Assembly (NCBI RefSeq): GCF_021130785.1
Contig: NC_060207.1
Span: forward strand, 194,547,501-194,611,500
DNA: 64,000 nt
Reading direction: 5' to 3'
DNA from: Homalodisca vitripennis
Taxonomy: Eukaryota; Arthropoda; Insecta; Hemiptera; Cicadellidae
The notes beneath the pieces were generated by a model, which made no database searches, was not told the origin of the DNA, and saw nothing but the letters and a program-made list of their open reading frames with translations. Position numbers and translations under genes: made by a program. Within the stretch, counting starts at the first letter, position 1. Each line of letters begins with the position of its first letter. Positions 46,601-53,005 of the stretch are shown piece by piece.

Positions 46601-49018
46601 GTCCAGACTCATAGTATGAAATGCAATAAATTGTCTTTTATTGTTCCAGCAATCTAATCTAATTAATAGTGACAATTAATGTGTTATATAATGAATGTTT
46701 GATGTACATAAGTTTCCCTAATCATCATAAAAACTATAATAGTCCAAATCCAAAACAAAGTCACGGTTCAGGGAAGTACTCACTCTAAAGTCCTCCTTCT
46801 CACACCACTGGTCTATTTGATCTTGTTTTCATAAAGCCTTTGGTAGCACAATTTACTAAAATCTCTACTGGATTGGTGTATACAGTTACAAAATTATTTA
46901 TGTAAACCACAGCCTCTTCGAAAAATTCCACTCTCTGTCATATATGTTTCTATTTTATTTCTAGAATTTTGCAACTACTAAACAAAAGACGGCTAGAAAA
47001 ATTAAAAGAAACATGGTGGACTCTGAATCCAGAAAAGAAAATGTGTGAAAAGCAAGATGATCAATCGGATGGAATAAGCATTCACAACATAGGTAATTTC
47101 TAAATCATAAATATGTTATTTCTGTTTGAAATTTATATTTTAGTTTCAATACTTAATTCATATTTTAAAATAAAATACAAGAAGGCTTATTTACCTGTAT
47201 TAGTTTTGAACAAATCTGTTATTTAAGGAAGACATGAAATGTTTTGTTGTGTATCATATTGCCCATATACCTTTAAGTTCTTTGTTTTTAACTGTCAATC
47301 TAAAACATAAAACTATTATAAATAGCCAGTGTCTGGTCAGGTGATAATAAGATGAAGAAATCAGACAAACCAATTTTGGTGAATCAAGAATCAGAATTAT
47401 AATCAATAATTTTATTATCTTTAAAAACACTCTGTGCAATGGGACAAGTCAATGATATGTTGCATTATAGGAGATAATCAATAATCTAATGTATAAGTAT
47501 AAATATAAACCGTCAACAATACAAACAAATCTATAAAAGTAACAATTAAAAAAATAACTAATTCAATATATAAAGGTACATGTCACTAAAATAATATGAG
47601 TAAAAATACATTATAAATGCAATAAGTGGAAAAGTGTAATTAAAAACTTATACACACTGATATCACAGTTTTTGACTCTTGCTAATAGATGAATCTATTG
47701 ATTTATCAATCTTAAACCAGGACTGATACTGCTATGATCACATTCAGATCCATTGGGGAAGAAAAACAGAGTTCTGGGTAATTTATTAGAAGACATCTTT
47801 GTGATACATCAGCACAACTACGACAGCAGTTAATATCACCACTGAATTTTAGAAAAGTAAACTTAAGACAGAATGTTTAAACCACAAATTACTATAATTT
47901 TGAGAAAATGTTGGGATGAAGAAGCCAATGAAGTTTGTTCAGACACAGAGCTTTCAATAACCATTTAAAGTCATTATGTACAACAGGTGGAGTGTTTATT
48001 GTGATATTTGTGGGGAATTGGACTGGCTTGTATCACTCTGGCATTGGAGTACTGGTGGTACAAGTATCGCAAGCCAGCAGTGACCAAGGTGACAGTTGGG
48101 CAGTGGCGAGAACCGAACAAGCTAGATATGTCAAATAAGCAACTACGAGAACATGACTTCATTCGAGGGCTAGCCGCCGACTACGCAGGACTACAGAGCA
48201 GACATTCCATCCATGCACTTAACCCCCGGTAAGTACCTACGATTCCTTAACTGTATAAGATCCACTTGTGTCATAGTGGGATAATCCAGCTAAGATTCAT
48301 ATTCTCATGCTGTTTCCAGTTAGGACCCAATTACAGAAATCTGGTAAACCTAGTATACCTAAAGCGCATGAGAATTGAGAGCCATCTCGATGAACTACTA
48401 CACTCAGATCACTGTTTAAATTGTTCACATGCCAAGTTAACTGTACGTCCTCTGTACCGTTTTCCTGTCAATAGGTTTATAAACAACTTTCTAAAAATCT
48501 CTTGATATTAAATAGTAAACTATACCACACATGGTATTAATGCTAACATTATTCATCTCGCTCAACTGACAACACAAAACTAAGAACCGAAATCTGTTGT
48601 AGTTTTATTCAGTGGTATTTATTCATATTGTGTATGCCAACATGTTTTCAGTTTTGACTACAGTACATACTCATTGTCATAGGTATGTTTACAATGCAAG
48701 TTGTTGAAATTGATATAACTCACCTATAAAATGAGACCAAGTAGTGCAACTGAGCTTTATTCCAAAACTTCATCATATTCCAAAAGGTCTTGCTTGCTTT
48801 TGTTGGAAATTATAGTACAAATTCACTTTATACAACCTAATAATAAAACATCTGAATTTCACAGTTCTTTTGGATCTTAAGATTGATTCTCATGGTTTTG
48901 AATGTAAATTCCACCTTTTTAAAACTTATTTTTAAATACTGTAGAAATAAATTTATGTGAATATTCATTATGTTTCAGACGGAATCTGATACATCCAGTT
49001 CCAACTGTTGATCAATAA
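22537..49018 (+). CDS. Ir25a: Ionotropic receptor 25a (Ir25a), 17 exons placed
   Basis: IR25a is the conserved co-receptor that pairs with tuning IRs in the dendrites of chemosensory, thermosensory and hygrosensory neurons. Exons: 22537-22619, 28371-28523, 34680-34839, 35184-35326, 36471-36697, 36779-36960, 37734-37851, 38916-39146, 39294-39494, 39674-39873, 42372-42510, 44048-44298, 45201-45400, 45634-45766, 46965-47092, 47987-48228, 48979-49018. All junctions are GT-AG with matching phase. Together they give about 942 residues after correcting one base, against 947 in Drosophila. The order is amino-terminal domain (about 20-355), ligand-binding lobe S1 with GYCIDL (433-540), M1 (552-571), pore loop, M3 with SYTANLAAF (625-652), S2, and M4 (850-873). 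The long amino-terminal domain and the retained binding arginine (MAER, about 514) separate IR25a from tuning IRs. The first exon lacks an initiator ATG and opens in mid-codon, so a small 5' exon is missing. Exon 16 carries a +1 frameshift. Confidence 0.97.
22620..24873. other. Ir25a intron 1, left part
   Basis: No feature recognised. A hybrid of short open frames at 22913-23154 on both strands has no family resemblance. Confidence 0.5.
24874..27363 (+). mobile_element. 5'-truncated LINE in Ir25a intron 1
   Basis: A fairly young non-LTR element. It starts inside the linker before RT ([20 protein letters not shown]) and runs through RT blocks: [59 protein letters not shown] and SGVPQGS. At about 25895 and 25967 small deletions break the frame; the second falls in the catalytic block, which reads FADM then stop instead of FADD. 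The frame then reopens (25974-26804) for the thumb and C-terminal region (KDLGIITTS.., [16 protein letters not shown]). The 3' UTR has a 29-bp minisatellite, CA runs and an ATAAATAAATAA tail near 27355. It is dead by two lesions only. Confidence 0.9.
26941..27045. repeat. 29-bp minisatellite in the LINE 3' UTR
   Basis: Three and a half copies of ATTGCTTGTTAAATATTATA plus AATGTATTT, starting at 26941, 26970, 26999 and 27028. Confidence 0.9.
27938..28147 (-). mobile_element. tRNA-derived SINE, copy 2
   Basis: In reverse orientation. The tRNA-like head reads GTGCCGATAGCCGAGCGGTC with a B box GATTCGAAACC. The body blocks (TTTTTATCAGTAC, TTGTACTGTATCGACT, AAGATCCTCGCACAGGCCA) match the copies at 12762 and 42830. 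A T9-10 run at its left edge is the A tail. Confidence 0.88.
28371..28523 (+). CDS. Ir25a: Ir25a exon 2
   Basis: Encodes the first part of the amino-terminal domain ([18 protein letters not shown]..., ending RTFLNA). Acceptor TTTCAG, donor GTGAGT. The trailing T joins TG of exon 3 to give the Leu of LNALCDKY. Confidence 0.95.
28850..29476 (+). pseudogene. Older LINE, part 1 (split by Harbinger)
   Basis: Reads [12 protein letters not shown] at 28910-28950, the catalytic FADD block, then [19 protein letters not shown] near 29100, with breaks between. The reading stops at 29476, where the Harbinger terminal repeat starts, and resumes at 33766. Confidence 0.75.
29477..29515 (+). repeat. Harbinger left terminal inverted repeat
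   Basis: GCCCAGCGCACACGAAGCGA and onward; it pairs with the reverse complement of 33729-33764. Confidence 0.85.
29729..33037 (+). CDS. MADF-BESS protein of the Harbinger element
   Basis: Two exons, 29729-29873 and 32397-33037, with donor GTAAGA, acceptor TTTTAG and matching phase, give an unbroken 261-residue protein. Residues about 8-80 form a MADF domain (Myb-like trihelix): [28 protein letters not shown], then across the junction [18 protein letters not shown] Pro/Gln/Ser-rich linker follows. Residues about 215-250 match a BESS motif ([20 protein letters not shown] and after), a protein-interaction helix pair usual in MADF proteins. In PIF/Harbinger elements a Myb/MADF-like second protein binds DNA and helps the transposase into the nucleus. 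The start ATG lies 250 bp inside the left repeat. Its 2.5-kb intron contains the antisense transposase exon and a LINE. The open frame is intact although the transposase is broken. Confidence 0.88.
30280..33568 (-). pseudogene. HARBI1-like transposase, broken
   Basis: Exon 1 (33282-33568) begins [12 protein letters not shown], suffers a stop and frameshift near the AGAGAG at about 33500, then reads [10 protein letters not shown] and [20 protein letters not shown]. Its donor (GTAAGT) and the acceptor of exon 2 (exon edge 32224) give RYLGTGETF in phase. Exon 2 continues at 30829 downward after the LINE insertion: [15 protein letters not shown], a stop, [14 protein letters not shown] (first catalytic Asp block), and, after a frameshift, [20 protein letters not shown] followed by GGIF. 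A last frameshift leads to [17 protein letters not shown]. At least four lesions plus a 1.37-kb insertion make it inactive. Its exons interleave with those of the MADF gene on the other strand. Confidence 0.88.
30844..32210 (+). mobile_element. Young 5'-truncated LINE with 14-bp TSD
   Basis: The 14-mer CAGTTCCTAAATAC flanks it at 30830-30843 and 32211-32224, a target-site duplication typical of target-primed reverse transcription. The frame 30862-31578 (238 codons, no breaks) is the C-terminal end of a LINE protein: [35 protein letters not shown], and a C/H cluster ([13 protein letters not shown]) near the start. A (TATG)n tract lies at 31820-31880, and the 3' end is the tail AATAAATCAATTTAATCAAT. 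The duplicated 14 bases are the first 14 bases of transposase exon 2. Confidence 0.92.
33728..33765 (-). repeat. Harbinger right terminal inverted repeat
   Basis: Read inward on the minus strand: GGCCCAGTGGACACAGAGCG and onward. It differs from the left repeat at scattered positions. Confidence 0.85.
33766..34386 (+). pseudogene. Older LINE, part 2 (3' end)
   Basis: Resumes as [20 protein letters not shown] then [11 protein letters not shown], the C-terminal block of the same LINE type, followed by a T-rich 3' UTR ending AATAAAGACATCTTGAATCTTGAATCT. It directly abuts the exon 3 triplication. Confidence 0.75.
34389..34730 (+). repeat. Triplication of the exon 3 acceptor and 5' half
   Basis: Three units of about 117 bp starting near 34391, 34508 and 34627. 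Each has CATTTAAATATTAAGAGTAC, CTCTATGTACTGTTACAAG (acceptor) and TGTGTGACAAGTACAACAA with the next 30 coding bases. The acceptors fall before 34446, 34564 and 34680. Only the third unit continues into the full exon 3. Unit 1 reads to a TAG and unit 2 to a TAA within about 20 codons. Confidence 0.95.
34680..34839 (+). CDS. Ir25a: Ir25a exon 3
   Basis: Encodes [20 protein letters not shown] and the helix [20 protein letters not shown], a strongly conserved IR25a amino-terminal-domain segment. Its acceptor (GTTACAAG) and first 51 bases are the third copy of a tandem triplication. Use of the upstream acceptors would give early stops. Confidence 0.95.
35184..35326 (+). CDS. Ir25a: Ir25a exon 4
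   Basis: Encodes [20 protein letters not shown] through [10 protein letters not shown] of the amino-terminal domain. Donor GTAAAA. Confidence 0.95.
35461..35545. repeat. GTTACATATAAGG inverted repeats
   Basis: GTTACATATAAGG, CTACATATAAG, ATGTAACCTTATATG and GGTTACATATAAGG lie in alternating orientation within 85 bp, so this intronic segment can fold on itself. Confidence 0.8.
35546..36470. other. Ir25a intron 4, rest
   Basis: No feature recognised. Confidence 0.5.
36471..36697 (+). CDS. Ir25a: Ir25a exon 5
   Basis: Encodes [17 protein letters not shown] through FAWHAITK. Phase 1 in, phase 0 out; donor GTGAGT. Confidence 0.96.
36779..36960 (+). CDS. Ir25a: Ir25a exon 6
   Basis: Encodes [20 protein letters not shown] through TIRTLLAI. 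The intron before it is only 81 bp, the shortest in the gene. Confidence 0.96.
37734..37851 (+). CDS. Ir25a: Ir25a exon 7
   Basis: Encodes [20 protein letters not shown] through LRKFFKQ, the end of the amino-terminal domain. Confidence 0.94.
38916..39146 (+). CDS. Ir25a: Ir25a exon 8
   Basis: Encodes [20 protein letters not shown] through [10 protein letters not shown], the linker into the ligand-binding domain. Phase 0 at both ends. Confidence 0.95.
39294..39494 (+). CDS. Ir25a: Ir25a exon 9 (ligand-binding S1)
   Basis: Encodes [20 protein letters not shown], then [10 protein letters not shown], the iGluR S1 signature, and ends MIKELIEK. Phase 0 at both ends. Confidence 0.98.
39674..39873 (+). 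CDS. Ir25a: Ir25a exon 10 (S1 end and M1)
   Basis: Encodes [20 protein letters not shown], where the Arg of MAER is at the iGluR ligand-binding Arg position, then [18 protein letters not shown] and the first half of M1 ([13 protein letters not shown]). Confidence 0.98.
40850..41430 (+). repeat. Two diverged copies of an interspersed repeat
   Basis: The block CTTGAAGTTTTG..TGAA.CTT.CATTT.T..ATAGACAA.A, followed by ATGATG.TGCA.GTC and CCATGG.ATTT.GC.GAGCGT, occurs at about 40877-40967 and again at about 41318-41412, within Ir25a intron 10. A weaker relative occurs at about 57030-57070 (AAACTTGAAATTTGGCATGC). Confidence 0.6.
41571..42066 (+). mobile_element. SINE-like retroposon, copy 1
   Basis: About 490 bp from CCCAGCAGGGATCACTTCTG to AGCTTCTTATCCTAAGAGAA followed by an A-rich tail. 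A second copy lies inverted at 54045-54513. Both start at the same base, which suggests a full-length short element rather than a truncated LINE. There is no clear tRNA-type promoter. Confidence 0.8.
42372..42510 (+). CDS. Ir25a: Ir25a exon 11 (M1 end, pore loop start)
   Basis: Encodes [20 protein letters not shown], a charged extramembrane loop, and the start of the pore helix ([13 protein letters not shown]). Confidence 0.98.
42830..43075 (+). mobile_element. tRNA-derived SINE, copy 3
   Basis: The tRNA-like head is degraded, but the B box GGTTCAAATCC at 42907, TTTTTATCAGTAC, TTGTACTGTAACGACTC and the region AAGATTCTCACACAGGCCA match the other two copies. A G9 run marks its left edge. Confidence 0.82.
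43440..44030 (+). pseudogene. LINE RT fragment ending next to Ir25a exon 12
   Basis: [11 protein letters not shown] near 43500 resembles the early RT block. [14 protein letters not shown] at 43945-43985 is the catalytic YVDD block. It is otherwise broken. The frame containing YVDD stays open through the splice acceptor into exon 12. Confidence 0.6.
44048..44298 (+). CDS. Ir25a: Ir25a exon 12 (pore loop and M3)
   Basis: Encodes [13 protein letters not shown]3 with the gating signature [12 protein letters not shown], and the start of S2 ([11 protein letters not shown]... ETKFY). A LINE fragment ends about 20 bp before its acceptor. Confidence 0.98.
45201..45400 (+). CDS. Ir25a: Ir25a exon 13 (S2)
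   Basis: Encodes [20 protein letters not shown] through SSSEGFAYL of ligand-binding lobe S2. Confidence 0.97.
45634..45766 (+). CDS. Ir25a: Ir25a exon 14 (S2)
   Basis: Encodes [20 protein letters not shown] through SPLKDQFNN. The run [17 protein letters not shown] is the conserved S2 strand and helix before the last helices. Confidence 0.97.
46965..47092 (+). CDS. Ir25a: Ir25a exon 15 (S2 end)
   Basis: Encodes [20 protein letters not shown] through GISIHNI, with the conserved WW before the final membrane segment. Confidence 0.96.
47987..48228 (+). CDS. Ir25a: Ir25a exon 16 (M4 and tail) with +1 frameshift
   Basis: Reads GVFIVIFVG in the incoming frame, then the sensible continuation ([19 protein letters not shown]) is in the next frame. 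GGGG at 48012-48015 has one G more than the frame requires. Without correction the protein would run on to a stop at 48136-48138 with an unrelated tail. After correction the exon ends HALNPR and its phase joins exon 17. Confidence 0.95.
48979..49018 (+). CDS. Ir25a: Ir25a exon 17 (stop)
   Basis: Encodes [12 protein letters not shown] and TAA. Acceptor TTTCAG and matching phase. An AATAAA overlaps the stop. This last exon is short and poorly conserved in the family, hence the lower confidence. Confidence 0.75.
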
Positions 49019-49153
49019 ATATGTAAATTGATAAATTTGTTTACACATTTATTTCCTACCTAATCCTTTACTGGTGGGGCCAGGAATATAACCAGCATAG
49101 GTTTAAGTATGGGTAATCAGAAACATATTTCTTTATAACAATTAAAAACGCAA

Positions 49154-49193
49154 AATAAATGTTATCTTGGTAAAATATGTAGTATTCAATAAA
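49154..49193 (+). terminator. Ir25a polyadenylation signals (candidates)
   Basis: AATAAA at 49154-49159 and 49188-49193, 136-175 bp after the stop; another AATAAA (49014-49019) overlaps the stop codon. Confidence 0.5.
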
Positions 49194-49637
49194 GTATTTT
49201 GTTTTAAAATTTCAACATTTAACATCCACACCGAAAAAAATCTTGAGATAATCCCTTTTTACCTCTTTCTGGGCTATAGGATATTCAATAAAACTTTTTA
49301 GGTCTGGTGTAAGCCGTCCTTCAAAATACAATTCTGGACTCCACAGTGAAGTCAACTGTGGTCTAAACAGTCTATTGAAACATATTTTTAGCATAGCACT
49401 GTCACTAATAAAATATTTATTATGAAATCCTCAACAACATTTTTAATGTTAAGATGTGTTTTTACTTTAACACAGAACCTGTCGTCTTCTCTTTGGTACC
49501 TGGTCAGTGATTGCATAGGTTTGATATCTGACTTAGCTTGCATATTTTAGTTTTCCTCATATAATGAAGTATAGCTTGAGAAGGAGAAAACATTGCAGTG
49601 CTGAAGCTTCACTTTGATTGTTGGGTAGAATGATCAC

Positions 49638-50114
49638 ACTTTCTTTGGATCTCTTCAGACAAACATGACTTCAAATTCCAGGAGTCAAGTCTGAGACAGT
49701 GTCAGATACCAGACGCTGCAATGAAAGGAAGGTGAACTGGAACTAAACTTAAAATTTAATTGAATCAACCCTTCCTATCAAAGCTACGTTTAGTGTAGAA
49801 AACTCGGTTGCTCCAACGTGCTTAGAGATCATGTCTATCACATCGCAGTGCACTCAATTGTGTACTTGATGATACAATGATACTACCACTTCACCTATAG
49901 GTCTCTGATGTCGAAACAATGTAATGTTTCATTTTGAGCTTTTTTGTTGTCGACTTTCTTTGGATCTCTTCAGATGAACATGAATCCTGATTCCAGGAGT
50001 CAAGTCTGAGACAGTGTCAGATACCAGACGCTGCAATTAAAGGAAGGTGAACTGGAGCTAAAATCAAAATTAAATTGAATCAACCCTTCCTAACATAGCT
50101 ACGTTATTTATAGA
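49638..50114. repeat. Direct repeat of about 160 bp, offset 315 bp
   Basis: Copy 1 is about 49638-49800 and copy 2 about 49953-50114. Both read ACTTTCTTTGGATCTCTTCA and share GTCAAGTCTGAGACAGTGTC and AAATTGAATCAACCCTTCCT. The 150 bp between them is unique. No coding frame is shared. Confidence 0.9.
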
Positions 50115-51060
50115 ATGTTCATTTCAGAATATTTATATCTAAGAAACACAAGCAGGGAACCAGAAATTAAAGAAAGAGTGATGGTACCATAGCACTGACG
50201 TTTTGAGTGAATCTGACACACACATGGACAGACAGAAGAATATGTAACAACACATCCAACCCTGATAAGTTCAATAGACAATACACAATATCCTTTGTAA
50301 TATATCTTAATGTATTTGTAACATAATTTACAGTTTGTGGAGTTAATTGTAAAGTAATCAAACAATTTCACATGGTAAATTCTAAGTTCATCGATCCATG
50401 AGAGAACTCGACCAGCGTGTACAAAGATTGATCTTGCAGCCAACATAGTAGGGTTTTCTTCATGGCTTTTAGGTTATGGTCTTGCAGATATTCTTTTCAG
50501 ATGTAACAAAAATTTGTCAAATAATTTTAATCCAGCATATGATGGTTTTTTTTAACATACGAAAGACAATGCAGCTTCGTCTGTGACCACCCTGCTTGTA
50601 ATTTTCAGAAAAAGTCCATGTTTGAAGTCAACTTAGCAAAAACGCTGCACTCTCAGATGACTACATAATGGGAAAGTAATGGGAAATGTGCACGATGAAA
50701 AGATATTATCAGCCTCAACACTATGTCTTCTAAACAAAACCTATATATTGGTTTTATATTTTCCACCATCTTGGCATTCAAGCAGCTGCAGCACTTGGTT
50801 TCCTTTTTTGTGGGTGCTTTATCTCTAATTTTACAGCCTCCTTTGCCACAGCTCAATGAGCCTGTGATAAAACTGCAGCTACTGTATAGACTACATCATC
50901 AACACTATGTCACAAAAATAATTTTTGTGTTAACAAAGGTTTTGGTCCATTAGTTCTAACACATGTATTTGGTTCATTTCAAACTCACTATATTTATTGA
51001 CTTCTTGTACCACTTTTAACTGCTGAATCAAACTTCTGTCATTTAATCTTATTTAAACTA
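50115..51060. other. No recognised gene
   Basis: AT-rich intergenic DNA between the 3' ends of Ir25a and FNTA. Confidence 0.45.
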
Positions 51061-51730
51061 CAGTAGAGTCCCGTTAATCCGACCTAAATGGGACCGAGCC
51101 CTATTCGGATTATGTGATTGTTCGGATTAGCCAGAATTACAGAAAAATACGGTTTTAAACTTGAGAATGGGTATATTTTTGTTATAGAATTATCAATACT
51201 GTTTATTAAAACATGTTTTCTGACTGTTGCATTGTATTTCTTGACAAATAAACGTGTTTGCGAATACTAAGCACATTTACCGTATTTAGTGTGAGAGTTC
51301 TATTGTTAAGCAATGTGAGTCATCCAATAAACTCTCTTCAATGCGACAGAAGACAATAACTGAACTTATGTCTTTTAACAATTAATACTGTACTCAATAA
51401 TAATATCAGTACTGTACGTCCAATTTTTGTTTGATTTCACTTCTAAATACAGTAATTTAACTCACTCTTAACTTATAAGTTTCAATTTGGTACTGTATTT
51501 AACTTCATTATTTATGTACTGTACCGTACACAATTTGTCTTAATAAAATACTGTATGTCTATTTAATTAAAGTTTTCTTTGTTTATGTACGAAATGATGC
51601 ACCCATTTTCATTTTTTAAGTAATTAGTTCCTATATAACTGTTCATTATCGTTATAAATAATTCCTCCTGGACCTGTTCGGATTAACCGACGTTCGGATT
51701 ACACGTGTTCGGATTAGCGGGACTCCACTG
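51061..51730. mobile_element. pogo/Tigger-like MITE
   Basis: 670 bp with inverted termini CAGTAGAGTCCCGTTAATCC (left) and, read inward from the right, CAGTGGAGTCCCGCTAATCC, matching at 18 of 20. It is flanked by TA on both sides (51059-51060 and 51731-51732), the target duplication of Tc1/mariner-pogo elements. Subterminal copies of TTCGGATTA occur at 51102, 51121, 51668, 51693 and 51709. No transposase remains. Confidence 0.88.
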
Positions 51731-51732
51731 TA

Positions 51733-52897
51733 TATGTTTGATAGGGGATTGAAAATGGCTGGCAGGTAAATTGATATAACCAACAGTAACCAAACCAACA
51801 TCAATAGGTGCTCAATAAACACCAGTATAATAAATAAAAAGTTGAAAGAAATGAAGAGTAAAAAGGCACGCAAAAACACGTGATACCTTTGGATGAAGAC
51901 AAAATTTCATACCGCCTCATCTCACCAAAATGTATAACTACTCTTTCTTATTCTATTCTTTGGATGACAAGAAATCTCTCCTGGTACACAAAACTTTGTA
52001 GGCAAGTACACTAAACATGTTTACTAATGTATTTTCAATAGTGGCCCTTACACCTTCTCTGTATAGCTTTACGTACAGAACTCACTCAGAATTCATTGTT
52101 ATGACTATAACATATAGAAAATTATGTTCAAAAAAATATTATTGGTTTGTTAAATTTTTACATTTTATTACAATCTATTAGTATTATCTTTATACATTTA
52201 CAGATTACATCACATTAAGTGATACTCTCTTTCTCATATTTTCCCTCTACATATCATGTCCTAAAACCTTTTATGTCCCTGTGAACCCCTAGTATGCAAA
52301 ATTAAAAAAAAAAAGGAATTGTTTAAACATTCAGCAGTGCACCAAACAGGTTTGAAAAGTTTTCATGTTAACAGATTTCAGGAGAAAAGAACTTTAAAAA
52401 AAATACAAATGTTTTGAAATTTAAAAAGTTGTCATCATCCATAGTTAAAAAATTCAAGGAGAAGGCAAAATAAGACTAAAAATATATGATTTATTTATTT
52501 GTAATAATAATAATAATATGATAAAGAACATGCACTTAAACACATCTAATAATAGACTTGTTCAGTATAAATTACAAAACAAAATTTATATGAAAAAATA
52601 ATTTTTAAATTTATTTTACCAACATTTACACATGCTTTAAATTTATGGCACAATAAATTGATTGAAGAATGAAAGCCTCTTAATAGTGAACATTAAAAAA
52701 TATAATTAATATAACTTTGTACAAAATACGTGATCGTAAAAATATATATATGTATAAATATTACAACTGCTGATTAACATAAAGATTAAAGAGCGTTACA
52801 ATAACTTATCATTTGTAACTTTCAAATGTTCTTCGTTGGATAATTTAAAAAAGCAATATAGCAAAAGCATGATTTGTATTTTGATTCAAATTGTCAG
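51733..52897. other. FNTA 3' flank
   Basis: AT-rich. TTTATT (AATAAA on the minus strand) at 52610-52615 and 52490-52495 are candidate polyadenylation signals for the minus-strand gene. Confidence 0.4.
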
Positions 52898-53005
52898 TTA
52901 GGGTGATACGGAATTTGGCATCGAGACGTGGTCCAAGGTCCGTTCCACATATTTCCAGTAAGCAGCTCGAATTGGGTCGTACTTCTCCGCCAATTCTTGA
53001 CACAT
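52898..53005 (-). CDS. FNTA: FNTA last exon
   Basis: Phase 0 start after GTTGCAG; 35 codons and TAA. EKYDPIRAAYWKYVERTL corresponds to the conserved last helix of the alpha subunit. Confidence 0.93.
   Translation of the reverse strand: MCQELAEKYDPIRAAYWKYVERTLDHVSMPNSVSP

Noticed and set aside
48012..48015. Programmed ribosomal frameshift in Ir25a
   Set aside because: No slippery heptamer or downstream pseudoknot is evident, and IR25a genes are not known to use frameshifting; a base error or mutation is simpler.
48008..48232. A separate small gene starting at ATG 48008
   Set aside because: It is the corrected frame of Ir25a exon 16; the peptide is the M4 helix and tail of IR25a.
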